In this document: one piece after another, positions 45,370 through 54,228 of the stretch
Numbering within the stretch: the stretch's first letter is position 1
Layout of the letters: each line of letters starts with the position of its first letter
Assembly (NCBI RefSeq): GCF_014696135.1
Contig: NZ_JACJPP010000007.1
Coordinates: 806,001-870,000 of the forward strand
From: Nodosilinea sp. FACHB-141
GTDB lineage: Bacteria; Cyanobacteriota; Cyanobacteriia; Phormidesmidales; Phormidesmidaceae
DNA: 64,000 bases
Direction of reading: 5' to 3'
Notes under the pieces: generated by a model
Seen by the model: the letters and a program-made list of their open reading frames with translations, nothing else
Databases searched by the model: none
What the model was told of the DNA's origin: nothing
Position numbers and translations under genes: made by a program

Positions 45370-45840
45370 TCAGGATGGCTTAACCCGAGCATAGCTGGCA
45401 TAGGCGTCTTTGTATTGGCTCAGCCGGTGTAGGGCTACACCTCGGTAGAGCCAGCCCTGAGGATGGTCGGGGGCGATCGCCAAGACTCGCTCAGCTACTC
45501 CCAAAGCCTGCTGAGGCTGCCCCAAATGAATCAAACACACCGCTTGATAGACCAGAGCCGTCACCTGGTCAGGAGCAAGAATGGCGGCCTCTTCAAAGCA
45601 CCGCAGGGCGCGATCGTAGTCCCCAGCATCGGCCAGCCTTTCTCCCTCCCCATACCACTGCTGAAAGACGCCATCCTGAGGTGAAGATGGCGTGGCTACT
45701 TGGGAGCTTAGGGTAGCGGGCATACCCTGGGCGGCAGTAGGTTTCATAGCTAGTGGAGACATAGGTACAGAACAACCACAGCATTCCCTACCATCGGCGG
45801 CAGAGCCCAACTGTAGGGATTGAACTTGAGCCATGGCCAT
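45370..45840 (-). CDS. TPR-repeat protein
   Basis: The 156-residue protein has two to three TPR units in its second half, for example DAGDYDRALRCFEEAAILAPDQ, HLGQPQQALGVAERVLAIAPDHP and RLSQYKDAYASYARV. The first 50 residues are low-complexity with an odd CCGC cluster, and MSPLAMKPTA (45762) could be the true start. TPRs mediate protein contacts; no partner can be named. It lies 77 bp upstream of recQ on the same strand. Confidence 0.75.
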   Translation of the reverse strand: MAMAQVQSLQLGSAADGRECCGCSVPMSPLAMKPTAAQGMPATLSSQVATPSSPQDGVFQQWYGEGERLADAGDYDRALRCFEEAAILAPDQVTALVYQAVCLIHLGQPQQALGVAERVLAIAPDHPQGWLYRGVALHRLSQYKDAYASYARVKPS

Positions 45841-46190
45841 AGCAACGACGGCGGGAACTTTTACCCTACAAACCGATTCGCTCTGGTCACTCTAACGAGC
45901 ATATCGGCCTGCCCCAAGGAAATTCTCTGGCTGTCGTATAAGTTTACGTCCCTGCTCAAAGGGCGATTTTCTCGCTAGGGTAACTGTAACCACCTTAGCT
46001 AAACCCTATCTCTACCTAGGTTTAGAAGCACGGGCATGCTCAGTTGGTTAGGCAGTGGAAGTTAAGGAATATAGTTGTGTGTAAAGCAATGTTACAAGAA
46101 TGACGTTATGACAGTATGCTGGCTTGACAGCCTGGGGCAGGCCGCTTAAGGTGACTACATACCCGGGTCACACCTATTTAGAAAAGCGCT
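45841..46190. other. Divergent intergenic region
   Basis: This 350-bp spacer lies between the divergent TPR and ribbon-helix-helix genes. A TTGACA (46124-46129) occurs 62 bp before the downstream start but has only a poor -10. No gene or structured RNA is recognised. Confidence 0.35.
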
Positions 46191-46547
46191 ATGGAAGAGC
46201 AGAAAGCTACTAAGGTCACGCTGTATTTACCCCCCGACCTGCACCGTCAGTTAAAGATTCGCTCTGCTGTCGAGGGCGAGGCCATGTCTTCCATTGCTAA
46301 GCGCGCCATTGATTTTTACCTGGCCCACAGTGACGTAGTTGCTGAGAGCATAGAGTCTTCCTTTGGTCAGACCCATCGTATTCATAGCTGTCCGAGCTGT
46401 GCATCCCCTGTGGTGCTGCGTGAGGGTGAGCTGGTTGAGATTGCTAGCATTGGTGCGGCTCAGGGTAGTCCTTTAGGTGATGCCATTGTGCCTGAGGTTG
46501 CTGCCAATCCCGGTTCCCGAGAGGAAGGAGAGCTGGTTGTTTGCTAG
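46191..46547 (+). CDS. Ribbon-helix-helix protein with C-terminal Cys motif
   Basis: The 118-residue protein starts with a ribbon-helix-helix-like fold (residues about 6-45: KVTLYLPPDLHRQLKIRSAVEGEAM...), the type used by small DNA-binding regulators. A middle helix and a short Cys motif (HSCPSCAS near residue 65) follow, and the last residue is Cys118. Only one CxxC is present, so a zinc site would need His or dimerisation. It precedes the Ycf46 gene by 72 bp on the same strand. A regulator of that gene or of its own operon is plausible, by inference from position. Confidence 0.78.
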   Translation: MEEQKATKVTLYLPPDLHRQLKIRSAVEGEAMSSIAKRAIDFYLAHSDVVAESIESSFGQTHRIHSCPSCASPVVLREGELVEIASIGAAQGSPLGDAIVPEVAANPGSREEGELVVC

Positions 46548-46619
46548 GTACAGATTTGGCTGCTCTGGTTGTAGTTAGCTAGACAGCAGTTTCACTGCCC
46601 CACACGCCTGAGAAGGGAT

Positions 46620-48158
46620 ATGGTCATGCGAGAGGATTTGAACGTACTGGTACAAGCCCAATATCCTCTGATCTATTTGGTCACCTTCGAGGAAGAACGG
46701 GCTGAGCAAACCATCGCCGCCGTGGCGCGTCATCTTGCCAGGGACCCTGAAATTAAGGCTCCCATGCGGGTCTTTACCTGGACGATGACTCGAGGCATGG
46801 TTGAGGTTGGCTCCCCAGGAACTGGTACCCAAAACAACAACACGGTTTCCCCTGAGGCGGCGGTGGAGTGGGTTATTCGACAGCGAGAACCTGGCATTTT
46901 TATCTTCAAAGACCTGCACCCCTTCAAAGATTCTCCAGCGGTAACTCGTTGCCTGCGTGACTCCATTGTGGCGCTCAAGGGCACCCGCAAAACCATCGTG
47001 CTGATGTCGCCTGTACAGGAAATCCCCATCGAGCTCGAGAAAGAGGTTGTCCTGCTCGACTTCCCACTGCCCGATATGGCAGAACTCGACGAAGTGCTCT
47101 CCACGGAGATGAACCGTGCCCGCGGCAACAGCATCTCTACTGAAGAGCGCGAGAAGCTGCTGAAGGCTGCCTTAGGCCTTACCCGAGACGAGGCTGAGAA
47201 AGTCTACCGCAAGGCGCGGGTGATGGCTAAGCGCCTCACTGCCGAAGAGGTTGACATTGTTCTCTCTGAGAAGAAGCAGCTGATTCGCCGCAACGGCATT
47301 CTTGAGTTTATGGATGTGGATGAGACCCTAGACTCTGTAGGTGGTCTCGAAGAACTCAAGCACTGGCTTCAGCAGCGATCTGATGCCTTTACCGAGCGGG
47401 CACGGGAGTATGGCCTGCCCCAGCCCAAGGGCATGCTGATCTTGGGGGTGCCGGGCTGCGGTAAGTCGCTAATTGCTAAAACGACCTCTCGGCTTTGGGG
47501 TCTGCCTTTGCTGCGCCTCGACTTGGGTCGAGTGTACGACGGCTCTACGGTTGGCCGCTCTGAGGCTAACCTACGCAACGCTCTACGCACCGCCGAATCG
47601 ATTTCTCCTGCCATTTTATTTATTGATGAAATCGATAAAGCCTTTGGTGGAGCCGGCGGCTCATCTGACTCTGACGGGGGAACCTCAAGCCGAATCTTTG
47701 GCACCTTCCTCACCTGGATGCAGGAGAAAACCTCGCCGGTGTTTGTAATGGCCACAGCTAACCGGGTCGAAAAGCTGCCCGGTGAGTTTCTACGCAAGGG
47801 TCGGTTCGACGAGATCTTCTTTGTTGACCTGCCCAATGCCGAAGAGCGCAAAGATATTTTTCAAATCCATCTGCAAAAGCGCCGTCGCGACATTGAGCGC
47901 TTTGACCTCGACCAGTTGACCAAGGTCTGCGATGGATTTTCCGGAGCTGAAATCGAGCAGGGGCTGATTTCGGCCATGTATGAAGCGTTTGCCCAAGGAC
48001 GTGAATTCACTCAACTCGACATTATTGCGGCTATTCGCGCCACGATGCCGCTGTCGAAGACTATGAGTGAGCAGGTCACCGCCCTGCGGGACTGGGCCCG
48101 CCAGCGGGCCCGTCCGGCGGCAGCCTCCGTCGCTGAGTATCAGCGGATGGAGTTTTAA
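46620..48158 (+). CDS. ycf46: Ycf46-type AAA+ ATPase
   Basis: Ycf46 is an AAA+ ATPase conserved in cyanobacteria and red-algal plastids; roles in inorganic carbon uptake have been proposed. The 512-residue product has the family N-terminal domain (LNVLVQAQYPLIYLVTFEEERAEQ) and a C-terminal AAA+ module. Walker A is GVPGCGKSLIAK near residue 280, Walker B ILFIDEIDKAF near residue 340, and the RKGRFDEIFFVDLP box supplies the arginine-finger region. The start is ATG 46620 (MVMREDL); a second ATG two codons later is possible. Length is normal. It lies between a ribbon-helix-helix gene and ycf35 in one orientation. Confidence 0.93.
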   Translation: MVMREDLNVLVQAQYPLIYLVTFEEERAEQTIAAVARHLARDPEIKAPMRVFTWTMTRGMVEVGSPGTGTQNNNTVSPEAAVEWVIRQREPGIFIFKDLHPFKDSPAVTRCLRDSIVALKGTRKTIVLMSPVQEIPIELEKEVVLLDFPLPDMAELDEVLSTEMNRARGNSISTEEREKLLKAALGLTRDEAEKVYRKARVMAKRLTAEEVDIVLSEKKQLIRRNGILEFMDVDETLDSVGGLEELKHWLQQRSDAFTERAREYGLPQPKGMLILGVPGCGKSLIAKTTSRLWGLPLLRLDLGRVYDGSTVGRSEANLRNALRTAESISPAILFIDEIDKAFGGAGGSSDSDGGTSSRIFGTFLTWMQEKTSPVFVMATANRVEKLPGEFLRKGRFDEIFFVDLPNAEERKDIFQIHLQKRRRDIERFDLDQLTKVCDGFSGAEIEQGLISAMYEAFAQGREFTQLDIIAAIRATMPLSKTMSEQVTALRDWARQRARPAAASVAEYQRMEF

Positions 48159-48160
48159 AG

Positions 48161-48206
48161 GCTTTCCTCCCGGCGGTATCCGGGGGAAGGGCTAGCGTTT
48201 GCTAGC
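48161..48206 (+). promoter_or_regulatory. Paired hairpins between ycf46 and ycf35
   Basis: A GC-rich hairpin (CCTCCCGG with CCGGGGG) is followed by GCTAGC-GTTT-GCTAGC (48191-48206). Neither has a T-run. They may be RNA-processing or stability elements between the two cistrons rather than a terminator. Confidence 0.45.
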
Positions 48207-48294
48207 AGTTAGTATCCAGATAGCCCGTGGCTAACTGGTTTCGTCTCTCTCAAACCTCGTTGTCTCTCTCAATTTCCCTACAGGAGGAAACACC

Positions 48295-48645
48295 ATGTCT
48301 CACTTCAGCACCCTTCGCACCAAAGTGACCGATGCTGAGATTCTCAAGCAGTCACTATCTGACTTGGGTATTGCCACTAAGACCGAAGCTGATGTTCGCG
48401 GTTACAACGGCCAGCGTGTGCGCGCCGACCTTGTCGCCGTTCTGGATGGTGAGTACGATCTGGGTTGGTCTCGTAATGCCGATGGCTCCTTCGATCTGAT
48501 CGCTGACCTCTGGGGTGTTGCCAAAAAGCACAACCAGACTGAGTTGATCAACTCCATCAACCAAAAGTACGCAGTCAACAAGACCCTGGCTGAGGTTAAG
48601 CGTCCTGGTCTGCAGAACGCCAACGTCAAGCTGGTGCTTCAGTAA
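48295..48645 (+). CDS. ycf35: Ycf35 / DUF1257 protein
   Basis: The 116-residue protein belongs to DUF1257 (Ycf35), widespread in cyanobacteria and red-algal plastids and of unknown role. It shows MSHFSTLRTKVTDAEILKQSL, VRGYNGQRVRADLVAVL and DLGWSRNADGSFDLIADLWG. A strong ribosome-binding site (CAGGAGGAAAC) precedes ATG 48295, and a canonical terminator follows, implying substantial expression. It is 136 bp downstream of ycf46 on the same strand. Confidence 0.9.
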   Translation: MSHFSTLRTKVTDAEILKQSLSDLGIATKTEADVRGYNGQRVRADLVAVLDGEYDLGWSRNADGSFDLIADLWGVAKKHNQTELINSINQKYAVNKTLAEVKRPGLQNANVKLVLQ

Positions 48646-48666
48646 GTCTGCATCGCGTTCCTGAAG

Positions 48667-48702
48667 TGGGCTGGTTAGCTTGTGCTGACCAGCCCATTTT
48701 TT
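48667..48702 (+). terminator. Intrinsic terminator after ycf35
   Basis: TGGGCTGGTTAGC pairs with GCTGACCAGCCCA (one wobble, 4-nt loop), followed by TTTTTT. This is one of the strongest intrinsic terminators in the window and closes the Ycf46-Ycf35 unit. Confidence 0.9.
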
Positions 48703-48834
48703 GTATCTATGGTCGGTAGTGTTCTGCTACCGGGCCAGATTACACTAACGGAGTGATCAGATCTTCCGACTGGGCGATCGCCCCTGATCTATCTCTAACC
48801 TCCCCAGCATCGGGGTTCTGTGGTCTAGCCTGGT

Positions 48835-49725
48835 ATGCCGCCCATCCGCCCCGCCGATTTGTCGGCCCTGCATCAGCTATTGATTGCCTGTGGCGACTAT
48901 GCCAGCCAGCAGCCCAAACATTCGTTCCAGGTGTTTGAAAAAGGTGTGGACGACTATGTCACTACGGTCGATCAGCTGCTAGATCAAAAGCTGCTGGCGG
49001 GTATGCAGGCGATCTTTCCGGAAGACGGCATTATTACTGAAGAAAACCGAGCCACGGTGCAGCAGTTTCGGCAGGGCGAGGGCCAGGGGCTTTCTTCTAA
49101 CGGCGATCGCCCCCTGTGGTTCGTGGACCCTATCGACGGCACTGACGAGTTTATTCAAGGCGGGGACCATTACGCGGTGATGGTAGGGCAAGTCGTGGCC
49201 GGCATGCCCCAAGCAGGCTGGATTTATGCGCCAGTTGCGCGACATCTGGTATGGGGTGGTCCAGGCTGGGGTCTGTTTGAGCAGACGGACGGTGGCGCAC
49301 CTCAGCCCTTAATGCCCCGAGAGCCTGTTTTTGACCCAACCAATGTTTGGTCTATGGTCATTGGCGATAAGGATGAGCGCCGGTTTGGCGCTGCGATCGC
49401 CCGTCGTTTTCCTAACGTTCAGTTTCTCTCTTTGGGCAGCTTTGGACTGAAGGTGCTGGCGGTAATTACTGGCCAAGCGGGCTTATACATCTACCTCAAC
49501 GGTCGGGTCAAACTGTGGGACACTACTGGCCCCCTGGCTTTGGCCGAGGCGGCGGGGCTAATCTGCTGCGACCTGGCTGGGCAGCCGATTCGCTTTACGG
49601 AGCCCGATGTAGCTCCCCAGACCCTGGCTCACCATCAGCCCATTGTGGTGGGCTGGCCCAGCTATGTAGAGGCGCTGCGATCGCCCTTGAGTGACGTTGT
49701 CAGTGCGATCGGGCTGCCTAGGTAG
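48835..49725 (+). CDS. Inositol monophosphatase-family phosphatase (CysQ-like)
   Basis: The 296-residue protein is a Mg2+/Li+-dependent sugar-phosphate phosphatase. Metal-binding motif 1 is WFVDPIDGTDEFIQGG near residue 97 and motif 2 is WDTTGPLALAEAAGL near residue 224. EEN near residue 72 supplies a third acidic site. The preference for 3'(2'),5'-bisphosphate (CysQ) is likely given the TDEF/WDTTG pattern, but is inference. A frame open further upstream lacks family character. Monocistronic. Confidence 0.85.
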   Translation: MPPIRPADLSALHQLLIACGDYASQQPKHSFQVFEKGVDDYVTTVDQLLDQKLLAGMQAIFPEDGIITEENRATVQQFRQGEGQGLSSNGDRPLWFVDPIDGTDEFIQGGDHYAVMVGQVVAGMPQAGWIYAPVARHLVWGGPGWGLFEQTDGGAPQPLMPREPVFDPTNVWSMVIGDKDERRFGAAIARRFPNVQFLSLGSFGLKVLAVITGQAGLYIYLNGRVKLWDTTGPLALAEAAGLICCDLAGQPIRFTEPDVAPQTLAHHQPIVVGWPSYVEALRSPLSDVVSAIGLPR

Positions 49726-49823
49726 TGTCGCTATTTCGGTCAGTTTAAGATTCTGGGTACCATGGACAGGTATAGGCCGATCGTGGTCTTGTCTAGCTAG
49801 TCCTGAGCCGTCACCCTTTAACC

Positions 49824-50516
49824 ATGCCTTTTATGCAAGCCGATACGCTGAGCGAACAATATCCTCTGTTGCAAGGGGCGAGCCCCGAAACCGTAGAGTG
49901 GCTGCTGTCTGTAGCCACCCGCCATGACTATCCAGCTAACCGAGCTGTAGTCATGGAAGATGCTTGGGGCAATGCCGTTTACTTTATAGAATCCGGCTGG
50001 GTTAAGGTTCGCCGCCATGCTGAAGACAGTTCTATTACCTTAGCGGTGCTAGGCAGAGGCGACTTTTTTGGTGAAATGGCCATTCTGGACGAGTCACCTC
50101 GCTCCACTGACGTCGTCGCCATGACCGCTGTCAAGCTGATGAGCATTTCAGCACAGCGATTTCTTCAAACCCTGTTTAAAGACTCCCAGTTACACCATCG
50201 GCTGTTGCAAATTATGGTGCAGCGGCTGCGTCAGACCAACTTGCGCTTTCAGCTACGTCATCAGCCCCCTGCGGTTAAACTGGCTGCCACCATCACGGCG
50301 ATCCAGGAGGCCTACGGTGAGCCAGTAGGTGACGGTGTTGACCTGTTCAACATTCCCCGCAAAGACCTTGCCGACTTGGCCGACATCACCCCCGAAGAAG
50401 CCAACAAAATTATGGCCAAGCTAGTCGAAAAAGGCTGGATTGTTGAAGACAATGCCCGCTCAGTGCTGCACCTTAAAAATACGCGTCAGCTAGCCCATTT
50501 AGCTGGGCGGCTATAG
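49824..50516 (+). CDS. CRP/FNR-family transcription regulator
   Basis: The 230-residue protein has a cyclic-nucleotide-type sensor domain (residues about 20-140, with LGRGDFFGEMAILDESPRSTDVVAM near the phosphate cassette). It also has a C-terminal winged helix (residues about 165-225, with NIPRKDLADLADITPEEANKIMAKLVEKG). The cassette is close to cAMP-binding consensus but ends PRST rather than PRSA; ligand binding is not proven. It could be a SYCRP-type factor. It is followed by a TerB-like gene after 121 bp. Confidence 0.87.
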   Translation: MPFMQADTLSEQYPLLQGASPETVEWLLSVATRHDYPANRAVVMEDAWGNAVYFIESGWVKVRRHAEDSSITLAVLGRGDFFGEMAILDESPRSTDVVAMTAVKLMSISAQRFLQTLFKDSQLHHRLLQIMVQRLRQTNLRFQLRHQPPAVKLAATITAIQEAYGEPVGDGVDLFNIPRKDLADLADITPEEANKIMAKLVEKGWIVEDNARSVLHLKNTRQLAHLAGRL

Positions 50517-50637
50517 CAAGTCGCCCCTCATCTACCTGAATTTGTAGAGATTGCTAAAGTTAGCTAGCCTCTCTAAATCCCTATGGTAGGTTGTCATCAT
50601 CAGCTGCCCGACGTAGTTCACTACCCCGGAGATTGCT

Positions 50638-51126
50638 ATGCCTATTCAACCTCCCCTGCCTCCGTCCATCACCCCCAGCCAGATGACTCTGCTGCGCATT
50701 GCATCAACCATGGCTTGGAGCGACGGCCACCTAGCCGACGAAGAAGTCGGTGTCATGCTCGATCAGTTCAGTCGCCTGTTTGCCAGCGATGCCAAGCAGC
50801 AGGCTGCCCTGCGGGACGAGTTGCGCGACTATTTAATGCAAAACCTGCCTCTCGAAGAGCTGGTTCCCAAGCTAACCCGCCCCGCTGAGCGAGAGCTGGT
50901 GCTTAAATTAGGCCGTCAGGTGATTAGTGCTAGCGCCCGTACTCCCGGTGAAGAGCTGATCAACCAACAGGAAGCAGATGCCTACAACCGTTTGGTGTCG
51001 CTGCTCAATCTGCCCGATGAGGTCGTACAGCGCATCGAGCAAGACAGCAGTTCCCTAGATACGGACCATGACAGCCTAATTGATCATCTTGCTGCCGAGC
51101 TGAAGAGCTTTGTTCAGGGGTCCTAG
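50638..51126 (+). CDS. TerB-like protein
   Basis: The 162-residue all-helical protein resembles the TerB fold: LLRIASTMAWSDGHLADEEVGVMLDQF near residue 18-45, with the acidic metal-binding DGHLADEE segment, and a mid-protein acidic helix. TerB proteins are linked to metal or stress signalling, but the role of this isolated copy is unknown. Its ATG lies at the end of a short leader after the CRP-family gene. Confidence 0.75.
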   Translation: MPIQPPLPPSITPSQMTLLRIASTMAWSDGHLADEEVGVMLDQFSRLFASDAKQQAALRDELRDYLMQNLPLEELVPKLTRPAERELVLKLGRQVISASARTPGEELINQQEADAYNRLVSLLNLPDEVVQRIEQDSSSLDTDHDSLIDHLAAELKSFVQGS

Positions 51127-51137
51127 GGCTATCTAAA

Positions 51138-52163
51138 TTAAGGCGCACTGAGGTCTAGCATCCGCTGGATAGGCTTCAGTGCTTGGCGCTGTAGTTCTGA
51201 GTCTAAAACAATCTCGGGCTGGCGATACTTCATTGCTAGGTAAAGCTTTTCCAAGGTGTTGAGACGCATGTGGGGGCATTCGTTGCAGGTGCAGGATGCT
51301 ACGGGCGGTGCCGGAATAAAGACCTTGCCCCGGGCCTGTTTCTCCATCTGGTGAATGATGCCTGGTTCTGTCACCACTATGAACTCAGACTTAGGGCTTT
51401 GCTGAGCGTACTTAAGCAAAGCTGTTGTTGACCCGACAAAATGGGCATGGCGCAGCACCACCGCTTCGCACTCGGGGTGGGCAATCACCTCAGCTTCGGG
51501 GTGATTCATCTGAAGCTGTACCAACTTTTTTTCTGAAAACGTTTCGTGCACCATGCAGCTGCCCTGCCACAGCACCATGTCCCGGCCCGTCTGCTGCATC
51601 ACGTAGCGACCCAGGTTTTGGTCGGGGGCAAAAATAATCTTTTGCTCAGACGGCAGCTGCTGTACAATGCTGACCGCGTTGGAGCTAGTGCAAATAATGT
51701 CGCTCATGGCCTTGATGGCGGCCGTGCAGTTGATATATGAAATCACTAGGTGGTCAGGATGCGCGGCTTTAAACGCCGCAAAGGCATCGGGAGGGCAGCT
51801 GTCAGCTAAAGAGCAGCCTGCTTTGAGGTCGGGTAGCAAGACTTGCTTATCGGGGTTGAGAATCTTGGCAGTTTCAGCCATGAAGTGCACCCCGGCAAAC
51901 ACGATTACATCAGCACTGGTATCGGCTGCTTGGCGAGATAACCCCAAAGAATCGCCAATGTAGTCAGCTACATCTTGAATATCAGACTCTTGGTAATAGT
52001 GCGCTAAAACAACGGCATTCAGCTCTCGTTTAAGAGCATTGATGGCGTCAACCAAATCGTGGGTTGGGGATGCGGCAACGGGCGAAAGAGTTGTGAACAC
52101 AGGGTTGGCAGGGCAGCATGAAAGGATTTCTGAATTATAGTCCAATTCACCAAAACTCGCCAC
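51138..52163 (-). CDS. nadA: Quinolinate synthase A
   Basis: NadA condenses iminoaspartate with dihydroxyacetone phosphate to form quinolinate for NAD. The 341-residue protein shows [23 protein letters not shown] and [13 protein letters not shown] with a [4Fe-4S] Cys. HPECEAVVL supplies another and [14 protein letters not shown] the third Cys plus conserved context. The first 25 residues are variable and MASFGELDY may be a slightly long start. It converges on the TerB gene with an 11-bp gap. Confidence 0.95.
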   Translation of the reverse strand: MASFGELDYNSEILSCCPANPVFTTLSPVAASPTHDLVDAINALKRELNAVVLAHYYQESDIQDVADYIGDSLGLSRQAADTSADVIVFAGVHFMAETAKILNPDKQVLLPDLKAGCSLADSCPPDAFAAFKAAHPDHLVISYINCTAAIKAMSDIICTSSNAVSIVQQLPSEQKIIFAPDQNLGRYVMQQTGRDMVLWQGSCMVHETFSEKKLVQLQMNHPEAEVIAHPECEAVVLRHAHFVGSTTALLKYAQQSPKSEFIVVTEPGIIHQMEKQARGKVFIPAPPVASCTCNECPHMRLNTLEKLYLAMKYRQPEIVLDSELQRQALKPIQRMLDLSAP

Positions 52164-52325
52164 AGCTGACTTTGGGGCCTATTTCTTTAGGCCGCCTGGG
52201 TACTCAACTAACCAGTCGCCCTAAGTGAATCCCAATCGCGATGCAATGGGGATTTAACCATAGTTTTATGGTGCTTGAGGCGTTGCTTTGGCTCTGCTAG
52301 CTAATTCAAGCCGCTCTAAACTGTC

Positions 52326-53075
52326 TCAACTCAAATAGGAAGAGGCTAAGGAGGCGCCAACCCGAGGGCTATGGCCGTTAGACTCGGCGGAAACGCGCTC
52401 AACATTGAAGCGATAGCCTACGTTGCGCACTGTTTGAATGATATTAGGCTGCCTCGGGTCAACCTCGATCTTCTTGCGCAGGGAGAGAATGTGGGTGTCG
52501 ACGGTTCTAGGATTGTCGATCGCATCAGGCCAAGCGCGCCGCAGTAAATCGGTACGGCTCAGGGGAGAGCCGGCCGCTTGAGTCAGCACGTATAGCAGGC
52601 TAAATTCCTGGGGGGTCAAATCGATGTAGTCGCCGCGAAAGTTGACGCGCCGCTGCACTAGGTCAATGTTCAAGTCGCCATAAGTGAGAGATGCTGGCGC
52701 ACTCATCAGCCGTACGCGCCGGGTTAGCGCCTCGACTCGGGCCAAAAATTCCTGCATGCCGAAGGGCTTGGTCATGTAGTCGTCGGCTCCGGCTCTTAGT
52801 CCGGTCACGATATCGGTTTCTGTATTGCAGGCCGAGAGAATCATAATCAGGGGTTGCCCCTGGCTGTGCAACCACTTACACAGCTCAACACCGTCCCCGT
52901 CGGGAAGTTGCGAGTCTAAAATGACTAAGTCTGGCTGTCGGCTCTGAAAAAGGTCACGAGTGCGGACAACATCTGCCGACTGAAAAACCCTGTAGCCAGC
53001 TTGCTGAAGATGCCAGCCCAGGAGCGATCGCAAATGGGGGTTGCCCTCAATAATCTGTACCGATACAGCGCCCAC
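52326..53075 (-). CDS. OmpR-family response regulator, atypical receiver
   Basis: The 249-residue protein has an N-terminal receiver and a C-terminal OmpR winged helix (LTYGDLNIDLVQRRVNFRGDYIDLTPQEFSLLYVL... through VRNVGYRFNVE). The phosphoacceptor is kept (VILDSQLPDGDG, Asp near residue 54), as is the KPF lysine. The usual acidic pair near the N-terminus is replaced by Glu-Gly (IIEGNP). Phosphorylation may therefore be weak or absent, as in NblR-type regulators; that comparison is a guess. Start is GTG 53075. The adjacent divergent gene encodes another degenerate receiver. Confidence 0.85.
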   Translation of the reverse strand: MGAVSVQIIEGNPHLRSLLGWHLQQAGYRVFQSADVVRTRDLFQSRQPDLVILDSQLPDGDGVELCKWLHSQGQPLIMILSACNTETDIVTGLRAGADDYMTKPFGMQEFLARVEALTRRVRLMSAPASLTYGDLNIDLVQRRVNFRGDYIDLTPQEFSLLYVLTQAAGSPLSRTDLLRRAWPDAIDNPRTVDTHILSLRKKIEVDPRQPNIIQTVRNVGYRFNVERVSAESNGHSPRVGASLASSYLS

Positions 53076-53453
53076 TGGGTTTCGTTATAAACGGCAAATT
53101 TTACTTGCTAAACATAGCAAAGGCCCCTAGGGGTTTTTGTAGCTAGGGTTACCCAACCATGACCTAGGGTGTGTGGCGAAATCGAGGGCTAATCGTACAG
53201 AACGTTATTAATAGCTGAATGGCCGGTAATTTTTGGCTCAATAATTTGCATAACTTAATTATAGTTTTGCTTTTGCAATGTGAGGGCTTTGGCATGCCTT
53301 TAGACAGACTAAAAAAAACGGAAGATTGAAATAAGTCTAAGTTTCTAAAATGGCGTGAAAACCCTAGTTTATAGTCCAAAAAAAGCGGCCTTATGTTGAT
53401 AAACGCTGTTTTTGGACTAGCTAAGATGGAAGTCAATTGCGTCGTTTGCAGCC
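53076..53453. other. Divergent intergenic region
   Basis: This 378-bp AT-rich spacer separates two divergent receiver-domain genes. It includes a long A/T-rich stretch (53280-53400) with poly-A runs and likely holds both promoters. No gene is recognised. Confidence 0.4.
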
Positions 53454-53843
53454 ATGACCTTAACTCGTGACTATATCCTTGTGCTCGACCCAGAGTGTGA
53501 TCACCGTGACGACGCTCATTCTTTAGAGACTGACCTGCAGTACCCCGTGTTTGTGGCTAGTTCTGCCGAGCAAGCGGTTACCCGCGTCAACCAGGGAGCA
53601 CCCTGTCTCGTTATTTTGGTCGGCAATAATTTTCAAGATTGGTCACCACCGTTAGTGAATCACCTGCGACAGCATGGGCAGGCTCCTGATATGACGATCG
53701 TGGCTTTAACAGACTCGACCAGCCCGCAATGGAACTACAGCGAAGATACTCCAGGGCTAGATGGATTGCTGGTGCAGCCGCTCAGTATGGACATTTTGCG
53801 ATCGCTAGTCGAATCTGCCTTTGCCCGCACTATTTGTCAATAA
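53454..53843 (+). CDS. Stand-alone pseudo-receiver domain protein
   Basis: The 129-residue protein has the alternating beta-alpha pattern of a CheY-like receiver: YILVLDPECDHRDD, PCLVILVGNN, TIVALTDSTSP and DGLLVQPLSMDILRSLVESAF. The phosphoacceptor Asp position is Val (VILVGNN) and the conserved Lys is Gln (LLVQPLS), so it cannot be phosphorylated in the usual way. Such pseudo-receivers act as protein-interaction modules. A divergent neighbour encodes an OmpR-type regulator that is itself atypical. Confidence 0.75.
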   Translation: MTLTRDYILVLDPECDHRDDAHSLETDLQYPVFVASSAEQAVTRVNQGAPCLVILVGNNFQDWSPPLVNHLRQHGQAPDMTIVALTDSTSPQWNYSEDTPGLDGLLVQPLSMDILRSLVESAFARTICQ

Positions 53844-53868
53844 AGCGAGTAGCTATGCCCTTACATTT

Positions 53869-53916
53869 ACCTAGTTTCAGCATTCCCTAGACCAACTGGG
53901 TATGCTGAAACTAGGT
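53869..53916 (+). promoter_or_regulatory. Perfect 15-bp hairpin overlapping a potential start codon
   Basis: ACCTAGTTTCAGCAT (53869-53883) is perfectly complementary to 53902-53916, with an 18-nt centre that could add a CCC/GGG pairing. The right arm begins at an ATG (53902) that opens the next reading frame. It may be a terminator for the pseudo-receiver gene or a translational control hairpin. Confidence 0.6.
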
Positions 53917-53931
53917 CAAGAGAGAGCTTCA

Positions 53932-54228
53932 ATGCTGCCAAAGGTTTTGCCCGAAAATCGAGTTCAGGTATTTAAGTTTTGGTTTAATGGCGCCCTGCAG
54001 GATGGCACCCATCACTACAATGAACTGTACTATCGGGCCTTAACTGTCGAAGCCGACAAACGTACAAGGCTATATCACCTAGCCTGTAAATTTTCAGAGC
54101 AGCGAGCTGGGGCGTTGGTGTCTGTTGCCGAGGACCAGTGCAGCCTGTGGATTAGCTTGCGCAGCCAGAAAATGGCCGCTCAATTGCTTCAGCAGCGAGT
54201 GGCAGGCCTACCTCGTCCTCACATCTAA
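53932..54228 (+). CDS. Hypothetical protein (98-108 aa)
   Basis: No family is recognised. The protein is soluble, with a mixed beta-alpha pattern (NRVQVFKFWFNGALQDGTHHYNELYY... then AEDQCSLWISL). The start is uncertain: ATG 53902 lies in a hairpin and lacks a ribosome-binding site, whereas ATG 53932 follows a GAGAG stretch and is preferred (98 residues). The 3' end overlaps the convergent nagA stop by 21 bp. Confidence 0.6.
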   Translation: MLPKVLPENRVQVFKFWFNGALQDGTHHYNELYYRALTVEADKRTRLYHLACKFSEQRAGALVSVAEDQCSLWISLRSQKMAAQLLQQRVAGLPRPHI

